The notes under the pieces: generated by a model
The model's database searches: none
What the model saw: only the letters and a program-made list of their open reading frames with translations
What the model was told of the DNA's origin: nothing
DNA from: Thermococcus sp. P6
GTDB lineage: Archaea; Methanobacteriota_B; Thermococci; Thermococcales; Thermococcaceae
Assembly: GCF_002214525.1 (NCBI RefSeq)
Contig: NZ_CP015104.1
Location: forward strand, 682,001-746,000
Direction of reading: 5' to 3'
Length of the DNA: 64,000 nucleotides
Translations under genes and position numbers: made by a program
Shown: positions 1 through 13,274 of the stretch, piece by piece
How positions within the stretch are numbered: the stretch's first letter is position 1
How the letters are laid out: each line of letters opens with the position of its first letter

Positions 1-893
1 CCCTCCTTCATGAAGGCGTGGCTCATGTGCTTCGTGTTCTTTGCAAAACCGACGTTACCCCTGTGATCAACCATGATGATGCCCATGGTGTCCCTTCCGA
101 AATACCGGGTCGCGAGGCTTATGGCAGCTTCACTGGCCGCCTGAGCATCCATCCCGAGTCTTACGAAATCTGTGGCGCTTTTCGCCAGAACGAGCCTCAT
201 GGCGACCTCTCCAAGACCCGTGCAGGAGGCCCCGGCCACCTCGTTGGCGTAGGTTCCGCCGCCGATCATCGGCGTATCGCCCACCCTGCCGAAGACCTTG
301 AGGAACACGCCACCGGTGGAGGTTCCCGCGACCACCTCCTCCCCATCGAAGGCCACGGCACCAACGGTGCTCCTGAGGACCTCGGGGTAGCGCTTAACCA
401 GATCGTTGAGCTTCTTCCAGTGCTTAACCTCTCCCTTTTCGAGCAGCTTTTTCCTGAGCTCCTCCCACTGCCTCCGCCTCTCCTCGGTTACGGGATCGTA
501 CTCTTCGAAGCCCATGATCCTCGCGAACCTCACCGCCCCTTCACCGCTGAGCAGGACGTGATCGGTTTCCTCCATCACCTTTCTCGCAACGCTTATCGGG
601 TTTTTGACCCCCTGTATACCTGCAACGGCGCCAGCTTCCAGCGTTCTCCCGCGCATTATGGCCGCGTCCATCTCGACCCTGCCGTCAAGGGTCAGAACGC
701 TTCCGGTGCCCGCGTTGAAGAGGGGATTGTCCTCCAGAACCTTAACAGCCTCCTCCACGGCATCGAGGGCCGAACCGTTCCCGAGCTCCTTCCAGCCAGC
801 AAGAACGGCCTCCCTGACGCCCTCGATTACCTTCGGAATGCGCTCATCCTTCTTTATTGTGCCCGCACCACCGTGAACTATTATCGCCCGCAT
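1..893 (-). CDS. Plant-type L-asparaginase / isoaspartyl peptidase (C-terminus cut by window edge)
   Basis: Ntn-hydrolase of the plant-type asparaginase family, which hydrolyses L-asparagine or isoaspartyl peptides after self-cleavage into alpha and beta subunits. About 297 codons are present; the last few residues lie beyond base 1. The N-terminus reads MRAIIVHGGAGTIKKDE, typical of the family. The autocleavage site and nucleophile are in RSTVGAVAFDGEE, with the catalytic Thr near residue 176 (codon 368-366), followed by the glycine-rich GTSTGG and the substrate-binding GGTYANEVAGASCTGLGE. The ATG at 893 is preceded by GGTGG. A TATA-like TTTTTAACC lies about 30-40 bases upstream. The sequence closely resembles the characterised thermococcal enzyme as I remember it. 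The family is certain; in vivo substrate preference is not decided by sequence. Confidence 0.95.
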   Translation of the reverse strand, partial: MRAIIVHGGAGTIKKDERIPKVIEGVREAVLAGWKELGNGSALDAVEEAVKVLEDNPLFNAGTGSVLTLDGRVEMDAAIMRGRTLEAGAVAGIQGVKNPISVARKVMEETDHVLLSGEGAVRFARIMGFEEYDPVTEERRRQWEELRKKLLEKGEVKHWKKLNDLVKRYPEVLRSTVGAVAFDGEEVVAGTSTGGVFLKVFGRVGDTPMIGGGTYANEVAGASCTGLGEVAMRLVLAKSATDFVRLGMDAQAASEAAISLATRYFGRDTMGIIMVDHRGNVGFAKNTKHMSHAFMKE

Positions 894-984
894 GGAACCA
901 CCGTTGTTCAAAAAAATCAAAAGGTTAAAAACATTATGGAAACGAGAAGATGGTAAGCTTATTCAATGGGGCCATTCTGTTCTG

Positions 985-1004
985 ACGAATGTGACAACAT
1001 TCGT
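985..1004. repeat. 8-bp inverted repeat with 4-base spacer
   Basis: ACGAATGT and ACATTCGT are separated by GACA. They sit between the 3' end of the PhoU-like gene and the asparaginase promoter, both on the minus strand. The element could be a hairpin at the end of the upstream transcript or an operator; no T-run follows, so it is not a standard terminator. Confidence 0.55.
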
Positions 1005-1016
1005 TCTATTCGGTGG

Positions 1017-1931
1017 TTATCCAACTGCCATATTTATTATGGTCTCCCCTATGTTCTCGAGGTACTCCAGTATCCTGCGGTAGCTCTCAAGGGCTATGGA
1101 CCGGCGGTAGTCTATGGAGTCTATCTCCCTCCTGAGCTCGAGCATGAGGTTGTCTATCCTGCTCAGGTCCCTTTCCTCGATCTGCGCTATCATCTGGTCG
1201 AATTTCTCCCTCAGATGGGGCACGTTAACCTCCTCGGGGTTCTCGGCGATTCTCATTACGTGGTCCCCTATGCGCTCGATGTTCCTTACTATGAAGAGTA
1301 TGCCGAGCAGATCAAAGGTCCTCCTGATTATGCCGCTCCCCTCGGTGACCTCCCTCTTGTTGAGGAGCCTGTTTACCGCCCGGATGATGAGGAAGTAAAA
1401 CCTGTCCAGCTCGTTTTCCAGATCGTTTATGTCCCTCAGTATCTCCCTCTCCCCCGGTGAGCTCACGAGCAGCTCGAGGTCGCCGAACATCGAGAGAACC
1501 AGAGAGCGAATCCTGTTGAGGATCTCGGCAAGGTTGATCTCGTCCTCATCGAGGAGGCTCTTCGCGACGATGCGCTGGGGTTCATCGAGTATTATCTCAA
1601 CGCCGGGGAGACTCTGGAGGATCTTTCGCATTTTGACCTTGTAAACGGGCATCTCGTCCTTGAGCCGGATCTCCAGAACGTCGTAACCCTGAATATAAGC
1701 AGAAATCACGAGCCTCACCGCCATTTCCGGGGAGTACTCACCGGAGACCTCGAGGACTTTCTTCTCACTCGCCTCCCTAAACTCCCTCGGGAATACCGTT
1801 AGGCTACCGTCAGGGTTGAGGAGGAGGGGAACGCTATCGCCCTGTTTGAGACCGTGCTCCTTCACCCACTTCTTCGGGAGTGAGATTATGTAGGAACTCC
1901 TACCCGTGAACTGAATCTTCCGGAACTCCAT
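1017..1931 (-). CDS. AbrB/SpoVT-domain plus PhoU-domain phosphate regulator
   Basis: 304 aa. Residues 1-50 (MEFRKIQFTGRSSYIISLPK, then KEHGLKQGDSV) form a SpoVT/AbrB swapped-hairpin DNA-binding domain. The rest is the helical PhoU fold, with the E/D-rich repeats near residues 185-300 (for example NIERIGDHVMRIAEN) that bind metal clusters. PhoU proteins modulate phosphate uptake and Pho signalling; the fused DNA-binding domain is common in archaeal versions and suggests direct transcriptional control. The ATG at 1931 has GGTGG six bases upstream; a GTG at 1940 lies inside that ribosome-binding site, so the ATG is preferred. No phosphate transporter is adjacent. Confidence 0.88.
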   Translation of the reverse strand: MEFRKIQFTGRSSYIISLPKKWVKEHGLKQGDSVPLLLNPDGSLTVFPREFREASEKKVLEVSGEYSPEMAVRLVISAYIQGYDVLEIRLKDEMPVYKVKMRKILQSLPGVEIILDEPQRIVAKSLLDEDEINLAEILNRIRSLVLSMFGDLELLVSSPGEREILRDINDLENELDRFYFLIIRAVNRLLNKREVTEGSGIIRRTFDLLGILFIVRNIERIGDHVMRIAENPEEVNVPHLREKFDQMIAQIEERDLSRIDNLMLELRREIDSIDYRRSIALESYRRILEYLENIGETIINMAVG

Positions 1932-1960
1932 AGATGCCACCGTCGATATATAGAGTCCGG

Positions 1961-1975
1961 GAGTTATAAAAGGTT
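1961..1975 (-). promoter_or_regulatory. TATA box for the PhoU-like gene
   Basis: The minus strand reads CCTTTTATAACT about 33-43 bases ahead of the ATG at 1931, placing initiation close to the ribosome-binding site. A second TATATA lies nearer the start but too close to serve this ATG. Confidence 0.6.
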
Positions 1976-2012
1976 TTAGGTTCGATCTTCCTGAAGTAGG
2001 GCGGTGAAGGCA

Positions 2013-2597
2013 TCAGTCCCCTGCGAGCTCGATGCCCCTCTCGAGGGCCCTGAAGTTAACCTCCCAGAGCCTTTCCCTGAGCGTGAGCCTTATTCCCTCC
2101 ATCAGGGACTCCTTCCTCAGTGGAATGAGGCCCTTACCGTGGGCGTAGCCGAGCATCAGTACGCCGAGGGTTCTGGGGTTTATTCCATCGGCCTCCCGCT
2201 GGAAGTCCAGCACCTGCACGGGGCATATTCGCTTTAGGGCCCTTCTTATCTCGTCGAGCTCCGGATACGTCTCCTTCCCCACGAGGGTCGTTGCCGTGTG
2301 AACCGGATAGGCGTTGACCACAGCCACGCTGTCCTTTCCAAGGAAGCGGGCGTTTCTCAGGGCCTCGGCGGGTTCAAGGGCTATCATCAGGTTGGCCTTC
2401 CCCTCCTCGATGAGGGGCGAATAAACCGCCTCCCCGAAACGAAGGTAGCTGAGAACACTCCCGTAACGCTGGCTCATACCGAGGGTCTCGCCTATCCTGA
2501 CGTTGTAGCCCTCGTGCATGGCGGCGTTCCCGACTATCCTCGAGAGGGTTAAACCACCCTGTCCGCCAACACCCGTGATTATCAGGTTGAACTCCAC
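2013..2597 (-). CDS. iorB: Indolepyruvate ferredoxin oxidoreductase, beta subunit
   Basis: 194 aa. Beta subunit of the TPP-dependent enzyme that oxidatively decarboxylates aryl pyruvates, derived from aromatic amino acids, to aryl-acetyl-CoA with ferredoxin as acceptor. The N-terminus EFNLIITGVGGQGGLTLSRI carries the gamma-type GGQGG motif, followed by GETLGMSQRYGSVLSYLRFG and ALEPAEALRNARFL, all typical of archaeal IorB. The start is GTG at 2597, with GGTGGTG seven bases upstream; longer reading frames upstream have no support. The alpha subunit (iorA) is normally immediately upstream, but here the upstream gene is lysS and downstream is the PhoU-like gene, so the partner must be elsewhere. 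The family call is secure; the exact 2-oxoacid is inferred. Confidence 0.9.
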   Translation of the reverse strand: MEFNLIITGVGGQGGLTLSRIVGNAAMHEGYNVRIGETLGMSQRYGSVLSYLRFGEAVYSPLIEEGKANLMIALEPAEALRNARFLGKDSVAVVNAYPVHTATTLVGKETYPELDEIRRALKRICPVQVLDFQREADGINPRTLGVLMLGYAHGKGLIPLRKESLMEGIRLTLRERLWEVNFRALERGIELAGD

Positions 2598-2713
2598 GAG
2601 CACCACCGGGGGAGCTTGGAACGGGGACCTAAAAACCTGCTGGCAAAGAAAATTCAGTGAATTCTTTGAAATACCGAAAGATAAGCCGAAAAGGGAGGAA
2701 GAGGCTGAAAGGT

Positions 2714-4294
2714 TCAACCCTCCATGCGGAGGCGCTTTACGACGAACCCCCTGTCGATGGAAGCCAGGAAGGGTGCGAGCCTCGGTCCGCGGTCCCTCCC
2801 AATGAAAACCCTGTAAAGAACCCTAAACCACTCCCTGCTCTGGATCCCGCGTTCCTTTGCAATGGAATAGAGGACGTTGTTCAGCTCCTCGACCGTGAAG
2901 TTCCGGTGGTTCTCAAACCACCCCGCCAGCTCCAGCATGGCCTCCCTTACCTTCTCCCCAAGTTCCAATTCGGGGGGGTTATCCAGCAGGGTGAACTTCA
3001 CGTTGTCCGGGGCGTACTTCTCGACCCAGTTTCTGGCGAGCTTTATCCGGAGGTTTGTTCTCTCAAGGTCTTCCTCCTCGAGGTTCTCCGGCAGGTGTCC
3101 CTGCTCCTGAAGGACGCGGATTATGCCCTCATCGTCAAGGTGGGGCATCTGGACGAGTGTAACCAGAAACCTGAAGGGGGCCTGTGCCCTCAGCCTCTTC
3201 GGGACCCGGGGCATCGAGAGTTCGTAGGTTCTGCGGAGTTCCTTCTCCTCCTCGGGGTTACCCGGACTTTCCAGCCCGAAGTAGATCCTCTCAACCCTGT
3301 CGAACTCGTCGTAAAGGTTGAGAAGACCGAGGCCCAGATCCAACCTGAGCTCCTTGTTCGGCCTCGACCGGGCGTAGATGAAGCGTATTATCCCCGGCTC
3401 AAGGACCTCGTAGAGGTCGCTCAGGAGTATGACGTTGCCCTTACTTCCGGACATCTTGCCCCTCTGCCCCTTGATACCCACGAACTCGTACATCAGAGTC
3501 AGAGGCGCCAGCCGGCCGAAGACCTTCTCCACTATCTCCTTTCCGGTATCGTAGGAACCGCCCGCTGCCAGATGGTCCTTCCCCGCCGGCTCGAAGTCCA
3601 CCCTGAAGTGGCTCCAGCGCATCGGCCAGTCAACCCTCCACCTGAGCTTCACGTTGCCCTCCCTTATGTCCGTCTCGCCCTCGCTTCCACAGTGGGGGCA
3701 GCGGTAGGAAACCTTCCATTCACCGTCCCACGAGACGAACTCAGCCTCCTTCCGGCATTTCGGGCAGTACACCATAACCGGCTGCCAGTTCTCATCGAGG
3801 GGCGGTTGCTTTGCCCTCTCACGATAACCGTCGAGTATGGCCTTTATGACGTCGCGCTTCTGGAGGGCCAGCCTCACCTCCTCCGCGTACTCACCCGACC
3901 TGTAGAGCTCGTAGGCGTGGAGGAAATCCACCTCTATCTCGAGCCTCCGGACTTCCTCCTCGAAGAGGGCCATAAAATGTTCGGCGTAGCTGTCGTGACA
4001 GCCCCACGGATCCGGGACCTCTCTGACGGGCTTTGTGAGGTGCTCCCTCCACTCCGGGGGAACGTTCTTCGGAACCTTTCGGAAGCGGTCGTAATCGTCC
4101 CACATGTGTATGTGCCTCACCCTCTTTCCCCTATCCCTCAGGGCGTGGCCGACTATGTAAGCGGTAAAGAACTCCCGGAAGTTCCCTATGTGAACGTAAC
4201 CGCTCGGGGTTATTCCACTCTCAACGACGTACTCCTCCTTATCGCCGTGCTCCCTGATGATCTTCTCCGCCATGTAATCCGCCCAGTGAACCAT
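2714..4294 (-). CDS. lysS: Lysyl-tRNA synthetase, class I
   Basis: 526 aa. Charges tRNA-Lys with lysine. The Rossmann catalytic core shows HIGN at residues 35-38 ([12 protein letters not shown]) and KMSGSKGN near residue 280. A zinc ribbon, CPKC...CPHC, is inserted around residues 170-195, as in archaeal class I enzymes. The C-terminal helical anticodon-binding domain ends with [14 protein letters not shown]. The start is ATG 4294 with GGTGGTG four bases upstream; an in-frame GTG at 4303 lies inside that site. A TATA box (GCTTAAAAGCC, about 4325-4335) lies 31-41 bases upstream. The intergenic gap to iorB is 116 bases, so co-transcription is uncertain. Confidence 0.97.
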   Translation of the reverse strand: MVHWADYMAEKIIREHGDKEEYVVESGITPSGYVHIGNFREFFTAYIVGHALRDRGKRVRHIHMWDDYDRFRKVPKNVPPEWREHLTKPVREVPDPWGCHDSYAEHFMALFEEEVRRLEIEVDFLHAYELYRSGEYAEEVRLALQKRDVIKAILDGYRERAKQPPLDENWQPVMVYCPKCRKEAEFVSWDGEWKVSYRCPHCGSEGETDIREGNVKLRWRVDWPMRWSHFRVDFEPAGKDHLAAGGSYDTGKEIVEKVFGRLAPLTLMYEFVGIKGQRGKMSGSKGNVILLSDLYEVLEPGIIRFIYARSRPNKELRLDLGLGLLNLYDEFDRVERIYFGLESPGNPEEEKELRRTYELSMPRVPKRLRAQAPFRFLVTLVQMPHLDDEGIIRVLQEQGHLPENLEEEDLERTNLRIKLARNWVEKYAPDNVKFTLLDNPPELELGEKVREAMLELAGWFENHRNFTVEELNNVLYSIAKERGIQSREWFRVLYRVFIGRDRGPRLAPFLASIDRGFVVKRLRMEG

Positions 4295-4409
4295 TTTCAC
4301 CACCGGGCATACCTGATTCCGAAGGCTTTTAAGCTTAAGCTTTCAGACGGCCGTCAGCGATGGAATCAAGGATAAGGGGAGTCACCGTCCAAGAAGAAAG
4401 GGCTTCAGT

Positions 4410-4973
4410 CTACCGGGCCCACCGAACCTTGAGGCTGTCCTTCCTCACCTTCTCGAACTCCCCGACGAGGGCCCTCCCGGTTTTCTCCATGAACCCCTTT
4501 ACATCATCTATCCCTATCTCCCTCAGGCCTATGGCGGAGACTCCCTCCGGAACGCCCTTTGCTTCCACGTTTATCCCGATGTGGATCTTGACGCTTACCG
4601 GAGAAACCGTCGCTATTGATACGCTGAGCTTCCTGCCGTTGACGTAGATATCATCGCCCCTGCGGGTGGTCCTCACGCCGTACTCCCCGAGAACCTCACA
4701 GAGTTTTGCGATGAAGAGCTTCTGCAGGGTAGAGGCGAAGAGCGCGTTTACCAGATCAAAGACCTCAACGATGTAGTGAACCATGTCGTCGCTTTTTATC
4801 TCCCTGCCGGCGCGGAGGTCCTCGATGTCGACCATCTCCTCGATCTTAACGTCGCACTTTCCCCTGAAGACGACGAGCGAATCGCCCAGAACTCCGAATT
4901 TCCGGTAGGCCCAGTGACTCCCTATGGCGGAACCGTCGTAGTCAACACGTTCCTCAAGGATGAGCAGTTCCAT
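4410..4973 (-). CDS. DUF366 family protein
   Basis: 187 aa, function unknown. The sequence MELLILEERVDYDGSAIGSH, then FRGKCDVKIEEMVDIEDLRAG and DDMVHYIVE, matches the archaeal DUF366 family as remembered. The conserved start is the ATG at 4973, preceded by GGGGGATG; a second in-frame ATG at 4979 cannot be excluded. The open frame continues upstream into the 23S rRNA 3' region, which is not coding. The gene begins 52 bases after the 23S processing stem on the same strand, and I see neither a good TATA box nor a T-run in between, so read-through from the rRNA operon is possible. Confidence 0.8.
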   Translation of the reverse strand: MELLILEERVDYDGSAIGSHWAYRKFGVLGDSLVVFRGKCDVKIEEMVDIEDLRAGREIKSDDMVHYIVEVFDLVNALFASTLQKLFIAKLCEVLGEYGVRTTRRGDDIYVNGRKLSVSIATVSPVSVKIHIGINVEAKGVPEGVSAIGLREIGIDDVKGFMEKTGRALVGEFEKVRKDSLKVRWAR

Positions 4974-5024
4974 AAGCATCCCCCGGAGATCCTCAAAAGG
5001 CATGAACAGAAACGTAATGAGGTT

Positions 5025-5051
5025 GGACCGTGCACAGGCCGATTGACCTGT

Positions 5052-5060
<9 letters not shown>
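5025..5060 (-). ncRNA. 3' half of the 23S pre-rRNA processing stem (bulge-helix-bulge)
   Basis: The plus-strand segment 5025-5048 is the exact reverse complement of 8126-8149 (24 bp). Inside this outer helix the two strands form a canonical 3-4-3 bulge-helix-bulge: bulge ACA (5049-5051), four pairs CAAA:UUUG (5052-5055 with 8122-8125), bulge AAA (8119-8121), then inner helix UGCCC:GGGCA. This is the substrate form cut by the archaeal splicing endonuclease. Confidence 0.9.
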
Positions 5061-8113
<3,053 letters not shown>

Positions 8114-8119
<6 letters not shown>

Positions 8120-8149
8120 TTTTTGGGTCAATCGGCCTGTGCACGGTCC
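8114..8149 (-). ncRNA. 5' half of the 23S processing stem
   Basis: Pairs with 5025-5060. The outer helix is 24 perfect base pairs, followed by the CAAA:UUUG four-pair helix and the AAA bulge that marks the 5' cut. It lies 79 bases downstream of the spacer tRNA. Confidence 0.9.
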
Positions 8150-8228
8150 TCATCGTGACCCCTGTTCGGGGCCTAGGACCCTTCCACCCCGAGCGTGGCT
8201 CGGGATGTGCACCTTCTCCATCTCTTCG

Positions 8229-8305
8229 TGGTGGACCGGCCGGGATTCGAACCCGGGGCCTTCGGCTTGCAAAGCCGACGCTCTCCCAGGCTGAGCTACC
8301 GGCCC
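8229..8305 (-). tRNA. tRNA-Ala (anticodon UGC), rRNA spacer tRNA
   Basis: Cloverleaf with acceptor GGGCCGG/CCGGUCC, including the G3-U70 wobble pair that defines alanine identity. D-arm GCUC...GAGC, anticodon loop CUUUGCAAA with anticodon UGC, and T-arm CCGGGTTCGAATCCCGG. A73 is at 8232 and CCA is genomically encoded (8231-8229). It sits between 16S and 23S, only six bases from the 16S processing stem, the usual euryarchaeal position. Confidence 0.98.
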
Positions 8306-8311
8306 ACGGAT

Positions 8312-8346
8312 GGCAGGCCCGACATCCCTTAAACCCCCCGGACGGA
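8312..8346 (-). ncRNA. 3' half of the 16S pre-rRNA processing stem
   Basis: Bases 8312-8328 pair perfectly (17 bp) with 9913-9929, and 8336-8346 pair with 9895-9905 (11 bp). Between them are a UAAA:UUUA four-pair helix, a GAC bulge on the 5' strand and a GG bulge on the 3' strand, so this is a relaxed rather than perfect bulge-helix-bulge. Confidence 0.8.
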
Positions 8347-8358
8347 CTTTCCGGCGAT

Positions 8359-9841
<1,483 letters not shown>

Positions 9842-10224
9842 TGAGCAAGGAGTACGGCCGGTGGGACTTCCCTCGAAGGGGAAGTACCAAAATATCCGTC
9901 CGGGGTTTAGTCGGGATGTCGGGCCTGCCTTACCCCCGAGGGGTCCCCCTTTCGGGGTTTCCTCGGGAGCGCACCTTTTGTGACCCGGGCTGGAGGGCGG
10001 GGTTCATGAGCGGGTGCTTTGCACCTCATCCCCCCGACGCCGCCGTCTTGGCGCCCGGGTTTGTCGCGCCCTATTCGGGCGCTCCACCCTATAGCTCGAG
10101 ACCCCCATAGTGAAAAATTTTTGCAAAACGTATTTCCGGGGACCTTTCTAAAAAAGTAAGCTGTCAAAAAGCTCCATAAGAACTCACTATAATAAACATA
10201 AAAATGCTAAAAACCGGCGTTCCC
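9842..10224 (-). promoter_or_regulatory. rRNA operon leader and probable promoter region
   Basis: The stretch between prs and the 16S gene is 383 bases and holds no gene. Bases 9895-9929 are the 5' half of the 16S processing stem. Bases 9930-10100 are a very GC-rich leader with several self-complementary runs. Bases 10105-10200 are AT-rich and contain TATA-like stretches (AAATTTTTCA at 10111-10120 and TTTATTATAG near 10187-10196, minus strand), so the rRNA promoter most likely lies here. I cannot choose one TATA box with confidence. Confidence 0.6.
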
Positions 10225-11076
10225 TCATGGGCCGCTCGAAAGCCTCATTATGTCGGGGGTCAGGTCTATCCTCGAAACCGGGGTGGGTATGGTGTTCGTG
10301 ACCGCGAGCTCGTCCACCGCGCTGCTCACCCTCTCTATCGCCCCCTCCGCGAAAATCCCGTGGGTGGCCGCGACGAAGACCTTCCTCGCACCCATGTCCC
10401 TCAGCAGGTTCGCGGCGCGGATCATCGTTCCTCCGGTGCTTATGATGTCATCCACTATGAGGACGTTCCTCCCCCTGACCTCAACGTCACCCGGGGTCAT
10501 GCGAACCTCGGTTGGAGAGATGCGGACCTTTTGGAAATGGCCGTAATCCAGCCCCAGCCTTTCGGCAACGGCTTTAGCCCTCTCCAGAGCCCCTTTATCG
10601 GGAGCGAGGACCGTTCCCTCACCGAGCTTCTCCCCGAAGTACTCGGCCACGGCCCGGGCGGGCGAAAGGTTAACGGCCTTTCCCGGAAAGAAACTCAGCG
10701 TTCCCGGATTGTGGATGTCGAAAACGTAGAGCTCGTCGTAGTAAAGGCCGAGGGCTCTGAGCACGGCCCTGATGCTCACGGGCTCCCCTTCCCTGCTTGC
10801 CCTGTCCTGACGGGAGTAGGCCATGTACGGGATGACGGCCCTGAGTCTCCGAACCCCTCCCTCACGAAGTGCGTCCGCGATGAGGAGGGACTCGATAAGT
10901 TTCTCATCCTGCGGGGCAAAGGTCGACTGAACGACGGTAACCTCATCCGGAAAGTCTGCGACCCGGACGTACTTCTCCCCATCCGGGAACTTTCTTATCT
11001 CAACCTCAAGGATCCTACCACCCATGGCCTTTAATGGGCCTTCAAGGTGCCTGCCACCGCTTCCGATAACGAACAT
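10225..11076 (-). CDS. prs: Ribose-phosphate pyrophosphokinase (PRPP synthase)
   Basis: 283 aa. Makes 5-phosphoribosyl-1-diphosphate from ribose-5-phosphate and ATP for nucleotide, histidine and tryptophan synthesis. Tandem phosphoribosyltransferase-type domains: N-terminal [14 protein letters not shown] and [12 protein letters not shown], the flexible-loop region [15 protein letters not shown], and the C-terminal PRPP loop [14 protein letters not shown] near residues 205-220. It is about 280 residues, the short archaeal form. ATG 11076 has GGGTGAT four bases upstream; ATGs further upstream overlap that site. The gene ends just before the rRNA leader on the same strand. Confidence 0.96.
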   Translation of the reverse strand: MFVIGSGGRHLEGPLKAMGGRILEVEIRKFPDGEKYVRVADFPDEVTVVQSTFAPQDEKLIESLLIADALREGGVRRLRAVIPYMAYSRQDRASREGEPVSIRAVLRALGLYYDELYVFDIHNPGTLSFFPGKAVNLSPARAVAEYFGEKLGEGTVLAPDKGALERAKAVAERLGLDYGHFQKVRISPTEVRMTPGDVEVRGRNVLIVDDIISTGGTMIRAANLLRDMGARKVFVAATHGIFAEGAIERVSSAVDELAVTNTIPTPVSRIDLTPDIMRLSSGP

Positions 11077-11129
11077 CGCCATCACCCTTTGCCGGTTGGG
11101 TGTTAAATCATGAACTTATAAAGCCACCG

Positions 11130-11843
11130 TTATACCAGAAGAACGGCAATAACCCCCGCGAGGAATACCCCGTCAAAGGTTCCCGCACCCCCTATGCTGA
11201 CCATCGGGGCACCGAGCCTTTTGAGCTTCCCCCAGTTCATCAGATCCGCTCCTATGAGAACGCCCATCGTTCCGCTAACGTAGGCCACCAGCGTGGGGTT
11301 GTCCCCTCCGAGGGTCCAGCCGAGGAGCACCGCTATGAGCGGGGGCAGGAACATGGGCATCGCTATCCCGAGGCCCCTGACGGGCCTTGCCAGTGCGTGG
11401 CTGAAGAGGGCCGCTATAAGGGTTGCCAGAAGCACGTTGAAGAGGGTGGAGAACCTGCCGAGAAGGATCAACCTCGTGACCTCGTAGAGGACAACGCTGA
11501 GCGGAACCAGTGCCCCGCCGACGTTCACCGCTATGACCACCTTCCTCTCGGCCCAGTCGAAGTAGGGAACCGGGTAGGGGATACCGAGGAAGCGGACTTC
11601 CCTCAGGCCGATGATAGGCTCGTAGGTGGTCTCCTCCGCCACGGGGATGTTTATGAAACTGCCGAAGAGCGAGAAGAGAAAGAGGGTGTAGGCAACCCCG
11701 GGGGGAATGCCGAGCCTCGCGAAGGCGGTCGTGACCATACTCGAAAACACGAAAAAAACGACCATGAAGAGGATGAACATGATGAGCAGAAGGGGGAGCG
11801 AAACGGGGGGTATCAGGAAGTGCCTTCCTCTCACCACAACCAC
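11130..11843 (-). CDS. DUF1614 family membrane protein
   Basis: 237 aa, unknown function. The N-terminal hydrophobic stretch SLPLLLIMFILFMVVFFVFS is followed by about six further membrane segments (for example VVIAVNVGGALVPLSVVLY and AMPMFLPPLIAVLLGWTLGG). It ends with a glycine-rich helix, SIGGAGTFDGVFLAGVIAVLL. The layout and the conserved GSFINIP and GGAGTFDGVFL motifs fit DUF1614. Several GTG codons (11843, 11837, 11834) could start it; none is clearly best. Probable TATA boxes lie at 11880-11887 and 11851-11859 on the minus strand. It is divergent from the UPF0173 gene and ends about 50 bases before prs starts. Confidence 0.75.
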   Translation of the reverse strand: MVVVRGRHFLIPPVSLPLLLIMFILFMVVFFVFSSMVTTAFARLGIPPGVAYTLFLFSLFGSFINIPVAEETTYEPIIGLREVRFLGIPYPVPYFDWAERKVVIAVNVGGALVPLSVVLYEVTRLILLGRFSTLFNVLLATLIAALFSHALARPVRGLGIAMPMFLPPLIAVLLGWTLGGDNPTLVAYVSGTMGVLIGADLMNWGKLKRLGAPMVSIGGAGTFDGVFLAGVIAVLLV

Positions 11844-11949
11844 CGTCCTGAAGGATTTTATGTAGCTTACTCAACAGGGGTATTAAAAATCTATGCCCAA
11901 CGAAAAACTTTAAGTCAACTTCGCCGAAACCACAGAAGGAGGTATTAAC

Positions 11950-12585
11950 ATGAGGATCATCTGGTACGGACACGCGTGCTTTTGGGTCGAGACGAGGGGT
12001 GTGAGACTGCTCATCGACCCTTATCCCGAGGTTGACGACGACAGAATCGGAGGGGTGGACTACATACTGATAACCCACGAACACGCTGACCACTACGGCA
12101 AGGTCGAGCTGCTCTCGAGGCTGAGGGACGCGACGGTGATAGGGCCCAAGCAGGTTTACGTGATGGCGATAAGTGACGGTGTAACGAAGGTCAGGGAAAT
12201 AGAAGGTGGACAGACCTTAGAACTCGAGAACGGGGTTAAGGTTACGGCGGTTTATGTGGAACACCCCTCGAGCCAGTACCCCCTGGGATACCTGATAGAG
12301 GGGGAGGTAAGGGTATTCCACACGGGCGACACCTACCCAGCACCGGCCTTCCAGAGGCTCAGGGGAAAGGTCGACGTCCTCATGGTTCCCATAAGCGGGC
12401 GTTCGACTGCAAACGAGCGCGAGGCGGCCCAGATTGTCGAGGACATAAGGCCCAGAATAGTTATCCCCATGCACTACGGGGTTTACGGTGAGGGAAACGT
12501 CGAGAAGCTTCGGGAAGAACTGAAGAAGAGGCGCGTCTGGACTTTGCTTCGCCCGATGGAGCCCTACGAGGAGCTCACCCTTTAG
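11950..12585 (+). CDS. UPF0173 metal-dependent hydrolase (metallo-beta-lactamase fold)
   Basis: 211 aa. Short metallo-beta-lactamase-fold protein. The metal-binding motif THEHADH lies near residues 42-48, with GDTYPAP near 118 and MHYGVYGEG near 172 providing the later metal ligands. The N-terminus [15 protein letters not shown] is characteristic of the UPF0173 family. The substrate is not known for most members. ATG 11950 has GGAGGT eight bases upstream and a TATA box (AAAACTTTAAG, 11904-11914). It is followed 11 bases later by radB and is probably co-transcribed with it. Confidence 0.9.
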   Translation: MRIIWYGHACFWVETRGVRLLIDPYPEVDDDRIGGVDYILITHEHADHYGKVELLSRLRDATVIGPKQVYVMAISDGVTKVREIEGGQTLELENGVKVTAVYVEHPSSQYPLGYLIEGEVRVFHTGDTYPAPAFQRLRGKVDVLMVPISGRSTANEREAAQIVEDIRPRIVIPMHYGVYGEGNVEKLREELKKRRVWTLLRPMEPYEELTL

Positions 12586-12596
12586 CGGTGAGGGGA

Positions 12597-13274
12597 ATGC
12601 TCACCACCGGGGTAAAATCACTGGATAAACTTCTCGGGGGCGGCATAGCCGAGGGCGTTCTAACCCAGATCTACGGGAGCTTTGCCGCGGGTAAGACCAC
12701 GCTGGCAGTGCAGGTTGGACTCCTCAGCCCCGGAAAGGTCGCCTACGTTGATACCGAGGGGGGCTTTTCCCCGGAGAGGTTGAGGGGAATGGCGGAGGCG
12801 AGAAAACTCGAGCCGGATCGAGCCCTCCAGAGGTTCGTACTCTTCACACCGTGGGATTTCAGGGAGCAGGGGCGGGTCATAGGCGGTCTCAAGAGGGTCG
12901 TTGACGGCTCCTTTTCTCTGATAGTCGTTGATTCAATAACCGCCCACTATCGCGCGGAGGAGCGGAGGAAAGGCCTGACGAACGAACTGGCGAGACAGTT
13001 GCAGGTTCTTCTCTTCATAGCGAGGAGGAACAACATTCCTGTTATCGTCATAAATCAGGTCCACTTTGACAGTGGCACCGGGGGGATGCGAGCAGTTGCG
13101 GAGCACACCCTCGGCTACCGCACCAAGGACATCCTCAGGATGGAGAGGCTGAGCACCGGTCGAAGGATCGCGGTACTCGAAAGGCACCGCTTCCGGCCGG
13201 AGGGCGGTGTGGCCTACCTCAGAATAACGGAAAAGGGAGTGGAAGAGGATAATGGACCTCAGATCCTGTCGTAG
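12597..13274 (+). CDS. radB: DNA repair and recombination protein RadB
   Basis: 225 aa. RecA/RadA paralog found in euryarchaea, thought to assist RadA in homologous recombination. It is a single RecA core domain without the N-terminal helix-hairpin-helix of RadA. Walker A is GSFAAGKT at residues 27-34, Walker B is SLIVVDSIT, and INQVHFD follows. The start is ATG 12597 ([16 protein letters not shown]) with GGTGAGGGGA just upstream; an in-frame GTG at 12588 lies inside that site. The last 16 bases overlap the end of the convergent FAU-1 gene. Confidence 0.95.
   Translation: MLTTGVKSLDKLLGGGIAEGVLTQIYGSFAAGKTTLAVQVGLLSPGKVAYVDTEGGFSPERLRGMAEARKLEPDRALQRFVLFTPWDFREQGRVIGGLKRVVDGSFSLIVVDSITAHYRAEERRKGLTNELARQLQVLLFIARRNNIPVIVINQVHFDSGTGGMRAVAEHTLGYRTKDILRMERLSTGRRIAVLERHRFRPEGGVAYLRITEKGVEEDNGPQILS

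Noticed and set aside
2657-4375. Long open frame (572 codons) on the plus strand
   Set aside because: It is antisense to lysS, which has complete HIGN, KMSGSKG and zinc motifs; the plus frame has no recognisable domain and comes from high-GC codon bias.
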